The notes beneath the pieces were generated by a model. The model did not search any database, was not told where the DNA came from, and worked only from the letters and a program-made list of their open reading frames with translations. The position numbers and the translations under genes were made by a program. DNA of 21,745 nucleotides from Timaviella sp038204505 (lineage in GTDB: Bacteria > Cyanobacteriota > Cyanobacteriia > Elainellales > Elainellaceae), in assembly GCA_038204505.1 (NCBI GenBank), contig JBBRCV010000075.1:1-21745 (forward strand), written 5' to 3'. The stretch's first letter is position 1; each line of letters begins with the position of its first letter. Shown in pieces: positions 1-8,083 of the stretch.

Positions 1-111
1 AGCCCAGTAAGCCTTAATACTTATCCAGTCTGAATAGTTGGGTTTTTCCCAGGATGACCATATCTAGATCGTCTGAGGTTTAAAAACGCTAAATCTAGGG
101 CTTGACAGATC

Positions 112-140
112 TCTCATCTCCTTAAGTTGACAGTTATGGC
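112..140 (+). promoter_or_regulatory. Possible sigma70-type promoter, antisense to the aminotransferase gene
   Basis: A perfect -35 box TTGACA (112-117) is followed after 17 bases by TATGGC (135-140), which matches the -10 consensus only partly. A second TTGACA lies at 127-132, so TTGACAG occurs twice with a 15-base offset, which could also be a regulator site. The promoter would fire rightward into the 3' end of the gene on the opposite strand, giving an antisense RNA; no credible plus-strand gene follows. The rest of 1-176 holds nothing I can identify. Confidence 0.3.
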
Positions 141-176
141 AAGATGCCTGCCCCACAGGAAGTTAATCTTTTCTGA

Positions 177-1343
177 TTACCTGAAAGTTGGAACCATAAT
201 CTGTTGTAAGCCTTGCACTAATCGATTGATTCCGGCTGCCGCTGTTTCTTGATCTAGAGCACCATAGGCAACTCGCAAATAACAGCCATTCGTGCCGAAA
301 GTAGAACCCGGAAGGGCAGCAACTTTGTGATATTGAATTAACTGTTTGACGAGTTCTAGAGAATCTAAATCTGTCTGAACTTTGAGGAGGAAATAGAACG
401 CGCCTTGCGTGGGTGGAATGGTGCAAAGGTGGGGGATAGCGGCGAGTTCTTGGAGAACAATTTGACGAACTTGAGCGATCGCCTCCACTTTTTCCAAACA
501 AAATTGTTTACCGGCCTGCAATGCTCCCAATGCAGCATATTGCGATATCCCTGCTGCACAAATCAAATTAGTATCCTGAATTTTTATGACTGCCGACATC
601 AGGTGTGCCGGAATCACCATGTAGCCAATTCGCCAACTTGCGAAGCCATAAGCTTTCGATAAGCTGAAGAGAGAAATGGTATGGTTACCGGAAGTTGATC
701 CGGCTGAAAAGTGAGACGCACCATCGTAAGTAAAGTACTCGTGGGTTTCATCGGTAATGTGATAAATGCCATGCTCTCGACAAATTTCGTTAACTTCTTG
801 AAGAACGACTTTGGGATAGACAACACCAGTTGGGTTGTTAGGGGAAATAGTGACAACGGCTTTGGTTTTCGGCGTAATGGCTTGGCGAATGGCATCAGGA
901 TTGAGTTGATAGCTTTCGTTTGTGCTGACTAAAACGGGGCGACAGTTGGCGATCAGGGTTGCCATTTCGTGATTAAAGTAATAGGGCGTTTGCAGAATAA
1001 TTTCATCATCTGGATCAGCGATCGCCAGCACCGCATTTAGAAAACCCATGTTGCTGCCTGCGGTCACGACAACGCCATGTTCTGCTCCAATCGAAATCCC
1101 ATTTTCTGCCAGAAGCTTAGTGGCGATCGCCTCTCGTAATGCGGGAATACCCTGGACGGGATGATATTGATGGTTGTGGGGCTGAGCTAAAAATTGAGTA
1201 ATTTGGGCGATCGCTTGAGGCGGTGGCGGATAAGACACTACGCCCTGTCCTAAAGAAATCGTTCCGGGCGAGTTGCGAATCAGTTCTCCAATGATGGGAA
1301 TCATGGGAGCCTGCACAGCCTGTAAACGGTTAGATTGGGGCAT
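177..1343 (-). CDS. PLP-dependent class I/II aminotransferase
   Basis: A fold-type I pyridoxal-phosphate aminotransferase of the aspartate-aminotransferase superfamily, 388 residues, the usual length, cytoplasmic. The substrate-side signature SLGQG lies near residue 30, and SPNNPTG at 167-173 contains the Asn that contacts the cofactor. The motif ITDETHEYF has Asp198, which pairs with the pyridine nitrogen. SLSKAYGFASWRIGY carries Lys230, the Schiff-base lysine. YLRVAYG near the C-terminus supplies the carboxylate-binding Arg. All catalytic residues are present, so it should be active. The amino-acid substrate cannot be fixed from sequence; aspartate, aromatic or kynurenine-type substrates are all possible. 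It is divergent from the small gene at 1384, with 40 bases between them, so any promoters must be compact or overlapping. No pathway partner is adjacent. Confidence 0.9.
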   Translation of the reverse strand: MPQSNRLQAVQAPMIPIIGELIRNSPGTISLGQGVVSYPPPPQAIAQITQFLAQPHNHQYHPVQGIPALREAIATKLLAENGISIGAEHGVVVTAGSNMGFLNAVLAIADPDDEIILQTPYYFNHEMATLIANCRPVLVSTNESYQLNPDAIRQAITPKTKAVVTISPNNPTGVVYPKVVLQEVNEICREHGIYHITDETHEYFTYDGASHFSAGSTSGNHTISLFSLSKAYGFASWRIGYMVIPAHLMSAVIKIQDTNLICAAGISQYAALGALQAGKQFCLEKVEAIAQVRQIVLQELAAIPHLCTIPPTQGAFYFLLKVQTDLDSLELVKQLIQYHKVAALPGSTFGTNGCYLRVAYGALDQETAAAGINRLVQGLQQIMVPTFR

Positions 1344-1383
1344 GGCTGAGTTAAGGTTAGAAATTACTTAGCGGGAGGAACGG

Positions 1384-1800
1384 ATGAAACAGCTTGAACA
1401 ACCAAAGCGATCGCACAATCAGGAAAAACCCGCTCAAACACCAGCCATTTTAAGGCGAATTGTAACGCTGATACTCGTCATTTGCTTGGGGCTATCGACA
1501 GTCTGGTTTTTTTCAGGGCAGTTGTTAATTGGCGATGTGCCTTCATCAGTTATCCTAACTTTCTTACAAGATCAACCTGCTTTAACAGCGTATTTTCAAG
1601 GCAATAAGCAGGCACTTCACGATCGCCTCAACGAGATAGGAATTGAAGAACAAATTAAGGCTTACTACCGTCCTCAAATTCCTGATGAGGTCAAACTAGA
1701 CCAGTACATTCATCAAGTTTTTTATAATCGTACAGGCTATGTAGGGAAACAATATCGGGTTAACGAACAAGGCACCCTAACTTTAAAACAGCGCCACTAA
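1384..1800 (+). CDS. Hypothetical single-pass membrane protein
   Basis: I do not recognise the family. The 138-residue product has a polar, basic N-terminus (about 1-23, rich in Lys, Arg and Gln), one hydrophobic segment at about 24-46 that could be an uncleaved signal anchor, then a soluble tail of about 90 residues. By the positive-inside rule the tail would lie outside the plasma membrane. The start is supported by a strong Shine-Dalgarno sequence, GGGAGGA, six to seven bases before the ATG. The gene is divergent from the aminotransferase and convergent with the Hsp70 gene. The 77-base spacer after it has T-rich stretches but no convincing terminator. It could be an envelope-associated lineage-specific protein; no function is proposed. 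Confidence 0.7.
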   Translation: MKQLEQPKRSHNQEKPAQTPAILRRIVTLILVICLGLSTVWFFSGQLLIGDVPSSVILTFLQDQPALTAYFQGNKQALHDRLNEIGIEEQIKAYYRPQIPDEVKLDQYIHQVFYNRTGYVGKQYRVNEQGTLTLKQRH

Positions 1801-1877
1801 AAAACCCCGCTTTTCTTTACGAAAACAATGGGCATCTGTGGAGACACCTGTGATTGTTCACGGGTAGATTTTTTGCA

Positions 1878-3464
1878 TTAACTCAGTCGGACTACTGCCT
1901 GGTTCTCTAGCAGCGTCTGTGCGGTTAATAAATCTTCGACACTCATTCTTAAAAAGCGGGATTCGTCAACCCAAAATAGTACTTTAATGCGATCGCTCCC
2001 CGGATAGCCAGGGGGAGTGAGTTGGGCAATGGTTCGAGCTTCGGCGTGATCATTCAGCGGCTTGGCTACAGATCCGCCAGAGACGGAACGGGTGATGAGG
2101 CGATCGCCCTCGTAAAATACTTCTGTGCCGCCTGTTTCTGTGCCCAACTCGCCCATAATTAACTCAATGCTGGGTTGATTTTCTATGGATGCACCTAAGA
2201 AAAGTTCTACAGGCTGAGGCATGGGGTAAGGTTGTCCCTCGTTAATTAAAGGATGCCAAGCGTGACGATTGTTGCGTTTATCCCAGTAGCGGATGCCATA
2301 ACTGTGGTAGAGGTAATCCTTCACCTCCATGCCTTGAGAAATTTGTAATGCGCCTTGGGCGATCGCTTCAAAAGGTTGCTCTGAACGAATCTTTTCAGGT
2401 GGAAAATACTGTTCGATCCAAGCCTTAACCGCTGGAATTTGAGAAGTCCCGCCCACCAGTAGAACTGCATCAATATCGGCAGGCTCTAATCCTTGACGAC
2501 GAGCTTGTTGCAACACTTGGCTCATTGATTCATCAAGGCATGTAAAAAACTGATTCTCGACCAGTAATGCATTAAAATCTTCTTGATTTATCTTTAGCTC
2601 GTAACTTTCAAGTGTTTCATCATTGAAGTAAACTTCGGTTGCTTCAGTTTGTTGTGAAAGCTGTATTTTAAGACGTTCTGCTAACCGTAACGTTAGTGAT
2701 GTCATTGCTAATCCTTGAGTCGTAGCAAAATGATTCACTAACCATTGATCAATGTCTGCTCCACCCAGGTTCTGTCCCGCCTTTGCCAAAACCCGCGCAA
2801 TTTTAGGGCGCTGTGTTGATTCCTCTAGTACTTTCTGCCCCCACTTCAACAAAAATCCCACAGGCTTCTGTTCTGGTCTACCTTCCAGTTTCACTAACGA
2901 TAAATCCAACGTGCCGCCGCCAAAATCGACGACTAGCACAGTCCTTTGTGCCGCCAGCCCATATCCTAAAGCTGCTGCTGTGGGTTCATCAAGCAGCCGC
3001 ACCTGACTCACTTGCAGCGATTTGCAAACCTGAGTCAGCCAATTACGATACGCCTCAAAGCTATCGACCGGAACCGTGAAAACGAGCGAGTCCAGGGTTG
3101 GATCGGCAGCTTGAAGCTGTTGCAGGAGAGTCGTTAGGAACCAAGTGCCTGCTTGCTCAAAACTAATGGTGGCTCCATCCAACTCTGGCAAGAAGCCCTG
3201 AATTTCTGCGCCAATGCCGCGCTTGAAGTTGCGAAAAAACCGTCGATCGCCACTCAAGTCAAACCCGCGATCGCGCACTATCTGTCCCGCAATGACCTTG
3301 CCTGAACTGCCATCCTCCACATATAGCAAGCTCGGCACTAGCGGCGGATTCTGCGCTAACTTCAGCGAAAGTCCAGGAAGCGTCAAGGTTTCGGGCTTCT
3401 GAGTTGCCAGATTCCAGCGAGTAACAACAGTGTTGCTTGTACCAAAGTCGATAGCGTAGACCAT
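1878..3464 (-). CDS. Hsp70-family ATPase, short form
   Basis: An actin-fold ATPase of the Hsp70 superfamily, 528 residues against about 630 for DnaK. The nucleotide-binding domain is complete: phosphate-1 motif at residues 5-14 (IDFGTSNTVV), DEPTAAALGYG at 159-169, phosphate-2 motif VDFGGGTLDL at 179-188, and adenosine motif LVGGTSQIP at 336-344. Residues from about 380 onward do not look like the canonical DnaK substrate-binding domain or its lid, and there is no EEVD-type tail. It is therefore likely a specialised Hsp70-like protein rather than the housekeeping chaperone, and its client is unknown. Neither dnaJ nor grpE is nearby. The EI24-like gene ends 66 bases upstream on the same strand, so the two may be co-transcribed. 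ATP binding is secure; chaperone activity is inferred only. Confidence 0.88.
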   Translation of the reverse strand: MVYAIDFGTSNTVVTRWNLATQKPETLTLPGLSLKLAQNPPLVPSLLYVEDGSSGKVIAGQIVRDRGFDLSGDRRFFRNFKRGIGAEIQGFLPELDGATISFEQAGTWFLTTLLQQLQAADPTLDSLVFTVPVDSFEAYRNWLTQVCKSLQVSQVRLLDEPTAAALGYGLAAQRTVLVVDFGGGTLDLSLVKLEGRPEQKPVGFLLKWGQKVLEESTQRPKIARVLAKAGQNLGGADIDQWLVNHFATTQGLAMTSLTLRLAERLKIQLSQQTEATEVYFNDETLESYELKINQEDFNALLVENQFFTCLDESMSQVLQQARRQGLEPADIDAVLLVGGTSQIPAVKAWIEQYFPPEKIRSEQPFEAIAQGALQISQGMEVKDYLYHSYGIRYWDKRNNRHAWHPLINEGQPYPMPQPVELFLGASIENQPSIELIMGELGTETGGTEVFYEGDRLITRSVSGGSVAKPLNDHAEARTIAQLTPPGYPGSDRIKVLFWVDESRFLRMSVEDLLTAQTLLENQAVVRLS

Positions 3465-3530
3465 GGGCGTTAAAAGTGATAGGTCGTTATTCTATTTTTC
3501 ATACCAAGAATGGGGGCTAAAGGACAAGCG

Positions 3531-4571
3531 TTACGAGTCGAGCCAGGGCTGAATGCGATCGCAAAAAAATAAAGTTCCTGCTGCCACACACACCGGAATC
3601 GCCAGCAAATTAATCAACGGCACACTCACTAACGTCAAACAAACAAATCCAAACGACGCACTTGCAGGTAAGCTCCGCAGCACCACGCCCAGCTTTTGCC
3701 GAAACCCCAAGTGCCGTCGCTCTAGGGCAGAGTCCAGGAAATCGAGGCAAACGATAGTAGCAGTGAGGGTAATGGTTCCTGTGGAGGCGATCGCCGTCCC
3801 GATTCCTGGCAAAAAGTTGAACAGCAGCAACGGTAGTCCAATAAAAATCAACATTCCCAGCTTTTTCAATTCATACAAAATCGCCCGCCCGCTATCTCGA
3901 ACCGTACTGCCTAAATCTGACTCATTGGGCGGCAGTTTGCCTAACTTCAATAGCTCCAATTCCTCCGACAGCTTGCCATACCACGGCGAACCGAGCAGTA
4001 CCCCAAATTGAAGAAAAATAAAGCCTGTAACCACTAACAAAACCAACACCAGCAGCAAGCGCAAAACCCACAGGAACGAAGCCCCCAGAGCGTTGGCAAT
4101 GGCGATCGCCCGATCTGCATTCCACCCTGGCAGTTTCCAGTCAATCAAGTGCCAGTCGGGCAGCGCAATATTCCACTGAGGTAGCGCAATATTCCAACGA
4201 GGCAACCAACTGGGGAGGCTAATCTGCCACTGAGGCAAGCTAACTTGCGGCAAGCTGACTTGCGGTAAGCTGACTTGCGGTAAGCTGACTTCTGGCATGG
4301 GAGGAAGATTAGGTGATAAGTGCGCTAAGTTGCCTGTCCAATTCGGCACGTCGGCAATAATGTTGTCGATCGCCCGTAATCCAGCAAACAGCAGTGCCGC
4401 ATAAATTGTGCCTCCCACCAACAAGTTGACTGCAATAGGAAACAACACATACCTCCGTAGGCGAGGAGTTTTCATAAACAAGCGCAATGCCTGTAAAGGA
4501 TAGATTACGCCTGCTAGCAAGCTGCCAGGGACGCGCCTGACGATGGACTTGGGGGTAGGGTCTGGAGTCAT
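3531..4571 (-). CDS. EI24/CysZ-like multi-pass membrane protein with SLPQV repeat
   Basis: A 346-residue membrane protein with about four to five hydrophobic segments, near residues 42-65, 161-194, 240-262, 265-282 and 307-336. The opening (YPLQALRLFMKTPRLRRYVLFPIAVN) and later features such as LPGIGTAIAS fit the EI24/CysZ-like family; CysZ members have been linked to sulfate uptake, but substrate cannot be assigned here. Between the first and second spans is an insertion at about 88-150: four tandem SLPQV/W units followed by looser repeats of Trp and LP (SWLP, NIALPQW, NIALPDW, KLPGW). By the positive-inside rule this loop would be periplasmic. The short repeats are nearly identical at DNA level (4236-4295). 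The gene lies upstream of, and parallel to, the Hsp70 gene, and divergent from the histidine kinase. Confidence 0.75.
   Translation of the reverse strand: MTPDPTPKSIVRRVPGSLLAGVIYPLQALRLFMKTPRLRRYVLFPIAVNLLVGGTIYAALLFAGLRAIDNIIADVPNWTGNLAHLSPNLPPMPEVSLPQVSLPQVSLPQVSLPQWQISLPSWLPRWNIALPQWNIALPDWHLIDWKLPGWNADRAIAIANALGASFLWVLRLLLVLVLLVVTGFIFLQFGVLLGSPWYGKLSEELELLKLGKLPPNESDLGSTVRDSGRAILYELKKLGMLIFIGLPLLLFNFLPGIGTAIASTGTITLTATIVCLDFLDSALERRHLGFRQKLGVVLRSLPASASFGFVCLTLVSVPLINLLAIPVCVAAGTLFFCDRIQPWLDS
4236..4295 (-). repeat. Four tandem 15-bp units in the EI24-like gene
   Basis: Plus-strand units CAAGCTAACTTGCGG, CAAGCTGACTTGCGG, TAAGCTGACTTGCGG and TAAGCTGACTTCTGG follow without gaps and differ by one to three bases. 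Each encodes one five-residue SLPQV-type unit on the minus strand. A second, looser pair built around AGCGCAATATTCCA lies at about 4160-4200. Units of 15 bp keep the frame, so copy number can change without breaking the protein. Confidence 0.9.
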
Positions 4572-4728
4572 GAGTAAGACGATTGAAGGGCTGGAGTTTT
4601 AAACAGGCTGTGCTGAAAGTTTACAATCCATTGTCAGCAGTCTCAATCCCTATTTAGGGCGATCGAGGCGATCGCTCAGTCGAAAGTTGTTGCCGTCATG
4701 CAAAACTGGGATGTCCCGCAACCTGCTT

Positions 4729-4737
4729 TGCTATGAT
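4729..4737 (+). promoter_or_regulatory. Possible extended -10 promoter for the histidine kinase
   Basis: TGCTATGAT at 4729-4737 is an extended -10 element (TGnTATGAT) 33 bases before the start codon at 4771. No good -35 hexamer is seen at 16-18 bases upstream, which is acceptable for extended -10 promoters. The rest of the 199-base divergent spacer contains a HIP1-type GCGATCGC site but no other recognisable element. Confidence 0.35.
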
Positions 4738-4770
4738 CAGCCTTGCGGATGACAGCAAGAGGTAAAAGAA

Positions 4771-6201
4771 TTGGCTTCTCGACGACTGGCATTACGGCAT
4801 CTGTTTCACGCGCGCCTATCTCGGCGGATTGTGCTGTCTGTATTTGTCAGCATTGTGCTGATTGAAGCGTTGATTTTATTGCCCTCCATTTACCGTCGCC
4901 AGCAAGAGCTATTGTCGCAGCTCAAAGAAATTTCTGCTGCCGAAACTTCAGGCGCTCTCAGGATGTTGCCCGCTGGAACGACCGATCAACAAGTTCTAGC
5001 TCGGCTCCAGCAAAGCATCCTCAACCCCAAAATTTTGGGAGGGGCGCTGTATCGTCCCAATGGCAGCCTAGTGGGTACTTTTGGCAAAATGCCACAGCTT
5101 AGTTTTGCCGCAGTTCAAACAAATCCTAGAGCTACTCTGTATCAGCAAACTCAATATGATGCCGCTTGGGCGATCGCCCCTCTCAAAGGGCAATACGTCC
5201 TAATCATTCGTCACAACGCCGCCTCAGTCCAAGCCGAAATTATCGCCTTTATTGAACGTATTACTGGACTCGTTCTAATTATTTCTATCTTTGTTACCGT
5301 TGCCACTCTCATTGTTCTAGAGCCGCTGCTAATTACGCCCATTATGCTGTTGCGGAGAGATCTGTTAAATGCAGGAGATGCCGTTCTACAAGACAAAGCC
5401 CCGCCACCCTTTGCATCTCTACAAGCCCAGAGACAGGATGAACTTGGAGATGTAATTGCGGCATTTAGCCAAATGTATCAGCAAGTTTCGGCAGCGATCG
5501 CCGAGCGCAAACAAGCCGAGCGCAACCTTGCCAACCTTGCTGAAGTTGGCGAACTCTCTGCGATGATTGTCCACGAAGTTCGCAATCCCCTCACCACAGT
5601 GTTAATGGGACTTCAATCCTTTCAAAAGATCGATTTACCCGCTGTTGCTCACTTTCGTCTTAACCTTGCCCTTGAAGAAGCCGATCGCCTCCAGCGCTTG
5701 CTTAACGAAATTCTGAACTACACTAAGTGCCAAACGCTGAATGTCGTTGAACTAGATCTCAACACGTTATTTAGCGAAATGTTAGACACACTTCGAGAAA
5801 TGCCTGTTGCCCAAGGCAGACACATTAAATTTACGCCTGCCGATACACCTGCTGTCATTCAGGGAGACAAGGATAAACTAAAGCAGGTATTCATTAATTT
5901 AATTTGTAATGCTTGTGAAGCAGTCAGCGAGAACGAGAGTGTTAATTGGAGTGTTCAACACATGACGAAAGAAGTTAGCATTAGAGTTCACAATGAAGGT
6001 GAACTCATTCCTGCCGATAAAATTGAACAGATTACCAAGCCTTTTTTTACCACTAAATTAACTGGAAATGGGCTGGGGTTGGCGATCGCCAGACGCATTG
6101 TTGAGGCACATGGTGGTCAGTTAGAAATTGAATCGAATCTGCTGATTGGAACTGTTGTCAGGATAAAGATTCCGAAGCAACAGCAGCAACTTACAACCTA
6201 G
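4771..6201 (+). CDS. Membrane sensor histidine kinase (orphan)
   Basis: A 476-residue two-component sensor kinase. Two membrane spans at about 20-38 and 163-187 flank a periplasmic sensor of about 120 residues. A HAMP-like linker follows (about 188-245), then the dimerisation domain with the H-box MIVHEVRNPLTTV (His268 is the phosphate acceptor). The HATPase domain has the N-box NLICNACEAV (Asn376, Asn380), a degenerate G1 (HNEG at 407-410) and G2 TGNGLGLAIARRIVEAHGG (431-449). The start is TTG, chosen because AAGAGG precedes it and the frame begins with a basic segment before the first span. No response regulator is next to it, so its partner must be elsewhere. It ends four bases from the convergent channel gene, with no terminator between. 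Confidence 0.92.
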   Translation: MASRRLALRHLFHARLSRRIVLSVFVSIVLIEALILLPSIYRRQQELLSQLKEISAAETSGALRMLPAGTTDQQVLARLQQSILNPKILGGALYRPNGSLVGTFGKMPQLSFAAVQTNPRATLYQQTQYDAAWAIAPLKGQYVLIIRHNAASVQAEIIAFIERITGLVLIISIFVTVATLIVLEPLLITPIMLLRRDLLNAGDAVLQDKAPPPFASLQAQRQDELGDVIAAFSQMYQQVSAAIAERKQAERNLANLAEVGELSAMIVHEVRNPLTTVLMGLQSFQKIDLPAVAHFRLNLALEEADRLQRLLNEILNYTKCQTLNVVELDLNTLFSEMLDTLREMPVAQGRHIKFTPADTPAVIQGDKDKLKQVFINLICNACEAVSENESVNWSVQHMTKEVSIRVHNEGELIPADKIEQITKPFFTTKLTGNGLGLAIARRIVEAHGGQLEIESNLLIGTVVRIKIPKQQQQLTT

Positions 6202-6205
6202 ATTC

Positions 6206-7915
6206 TTACCCCAAATTTAGCTTCTGCCGTGCCCCTCGCCATAATCGATCTAGATGCATTGCCGGAATCGTTAAATACAACACATCTCCTGCTGATAACT
6301 CCATTTCTAATAATTTCCAACCATGCATCGTTTGACGCTGCGTTTCCAAGTACAGCGGCACTAAATCAGCATCCATTGCCACATCCTGCACCCGCTTGCC
6401 ACAAAACGGATGAGCGGGAGTAATCATCGTTGCCAACGCCACCCAAAGAATATCTGCCGTTACTCCCGTCCCCAAAATTCGCCCGCCTAAAGCCGCCGCC
6501 GCAAATGAAGGAGCTGCCAACTCAGCCGGACTCAACACCGCTTCAAACTCAAAAACCTGCTGGGCTAAAGGTGCAAATTGAGGGTTCTGGTTACGTACAA
6601 TAACGGGCACTTTGGGCGCAATCCCTTTGACGGTCAGCGCAATTTCCAAATTAGTCACATCATTACTCGTTGTCACTAAAACCGCTGCTGCATCTGCCAG
6701 ACGAACCAATTGGAGCGTAGGCAGCAAGTTGGCATCGCTATGAATAACCGGAACCTTGAGCGATCGCGCTGCATTCAAAAAGCGATTATTGGCATCCCGC
6801 TCAATTACCACCACACTGCACCCATTAGCACAAAGCTGGCTCATCACATTCATGCCTGTCCCGCCCAACCCACACACAATATAATGCCCCCGATAGGGAA
6901 GCTGAGCCGTGTTCCAAAGCTGATGAAAACGGGTTCCTAAAACAAAATCATTGAGCAATGCATAGAAAATTCCAACCACCGCTGCACCAATTAACATCAT
7001 CACAACGGTAAAAATTTTAATGCTATCAGGCGCTTGCTCTGCCACATGCTCGCCACCGCCTGCCCCCGTAATCATGCCCACTGAAAAGTAGAGCGCATCG
7101 ACTACCGAAACATGAAAACTAGTTACGGTATAAGTCAGAGTGGCGATAAAAATTGTGAACAGTAATGTTAACGAAACCAGAACAGTGGGTTTAATGTGAA
7201 TGTGAAAAGTTTGTAGACCTGCTAGCAATCCTAAAAGCTTCTGTTTCAAAGTCCGTTGCACCGTTTGCGCTTTCGGTTGGTTGGCAACAATTAGGCGATC
7301 GCCTACCTGCAACGACTGTCCACCCACTACCGCCGCCACTAAATCCATCTGGCTGTAGGCTGGCAAATAATAAATTAACATCCGCGATCGGTCTTCCCAA
7401 AGTTCGCTCAATTTTCGCCCTAGCCAAGGGTGGTTTTCGTCCACATATTCTTCTCGAATTGCCCAAGTTTGATTGAACAATTGCAATTGCCCGATCGCCC
7501 GATTTCCCAGTGCCGCAAACGCAAAAATAGGAGCCGACAGCGCCGATACACTCATGCTGAAATGATCGGATAATGAATGGTCGAGGCGATCGCCCAAACT
7601 TGCATTAAACAACCGATTAACTACTCGAATATGGGGATTTAGAACTCGCGCCTGAGTTAATACTGCCAGATTCACCGCATCATCATCATGCACAATCACC
7701 AGCGTATCTGCCTCCCGAATTCCAGCCGCAACCAGCGTTGCGGCTGCCGATAATTCTCCCAGCACAATATTGTCATCGCGCTCATGAGCAGGCAGCAGAT
7801 GGGGATGTATTCCTATCACCGTCGCTCCTTGCTGCTTGAGCAAGCGAAAAACTTGATAACCCGTTCGACCCAAACCACAAACAATAATTCGGGGCTTCAT
7901 AGCAAAAGACTTCAT
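6206..7915 (-). CDS. Two-RCK (TrkA-N) potassium-channel-like protein
   Basis: A 569-residue protein with the order RCK, two-span pore module, RCK. The N-terminal RCK domain has the Rossmann motif GLGRTG (14-19) and a following TrkA-C-like region to about 215. Spans at about 243-267 and 299-326 flank a pore helix (VDALYFSVGMIT). The second RCK has GLGGTG (349-354) with acidic Glu372 at the end of strand two, fitting NAD(H) binding. Aligned by eye to MthK-type channels, the filter TVGYGD is replaced by GAGGGE (284-289), so potassium selectivity is doubtful. A second in-frame ATG, at residue 6 (7900), would place the Rossmann strand nearer the start; neither ATG has a clear ribosome-binding site. 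Whether it transports or only senses ions is unclear. Confidence 0.88.
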   Translation of the reverse strand: MKSFAMKPRIIVCGLGRTGYQVFRLLKQQGATVIGIHPHLLPAHERDDNIVLGELSAAATLVAAGIREADTLVIVHDDDAVNLAVLTQARVLNPHIRVVNRLFNASLGDRLDHSLSDHFSMSVSALSAPIFAFAALGNRAIGQLQLFNQTWAIREEYVDENHPWLGRKLSELWEDRSRMLIYYLPAYSQMDLVAAVVGGQSLQVGDRLIVANQPKAQTVQRTLKQKLLGLLAGLQTFHIHIKPTVLVSLTLLFTIFIATLTYTVTSFHVSVVDALYFSVGMITGAGGGEHVAEQAPDSIKIFTVVMMLIGAAVVGIFYALLNDFVLGTRFHQLWNTAQLPYRGHYIVCGLGGTGMNVMSQLCANGCSVVVIERDANNRFLNAARSLKVPVIHSDANLLPTLQLVRLADAAAVLVTTSNDVTNLEIALTVKGIAPKVPVIVRNQNPQFAPLAQQVFEFEAVLSPAELAAPSFAAAALGGRILGTGVTADILWVALATMITPAHPFCGKRVQDVAMDADLVPLYLETQRQTMHGWKLLEMELSAGDVLYLTIPAMHLDRLWRGARQKLNLG

Positions 7916-7988
7916 GGCAAAGGAACTATGCAGAGTAGTGCTTCATTGTCAGCTAACCCAAACTTGTAAACTGTAGCTCGGAGTACGA

Positions 7989-8016
7989 CGTTGCAAAAGT
8001 TTAGAAATTAGCAACG
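7989..8016. promoter_or_regulatory. Inverted repeat in the divergent spacer
   Basis: CGTTGC (7989-7994) and its exact complement GCAACG (8011-8016) are separated by 16 A/T-rich bases. It lies between the divergent channel gene and the small coiled-coil gene, where an operator would be expected. Six-base arms can occur by chance. Confidence 0.25.
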
Positions 8017-8083
8017 GTGGGAATTTTCAGGGCGAGGGCACAATAGGACAAAATTAGGTTCTTTATTAGGCTCCCTCCCTCCT

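Noticed and set aside
1801..1877. Terminator between the small membrane protein gene and the Hsp70 gene
   Set aside because: CCCCGC and T-runs are present, but I could not find two good complementary arms; only a weak AACAAT/ATTGTT pair.
6229..6423. Small plus-strand open frame opposite the channel gene's end
   Set aside because: Antisense shadow with no ribosome-binding site and no recognisable content.
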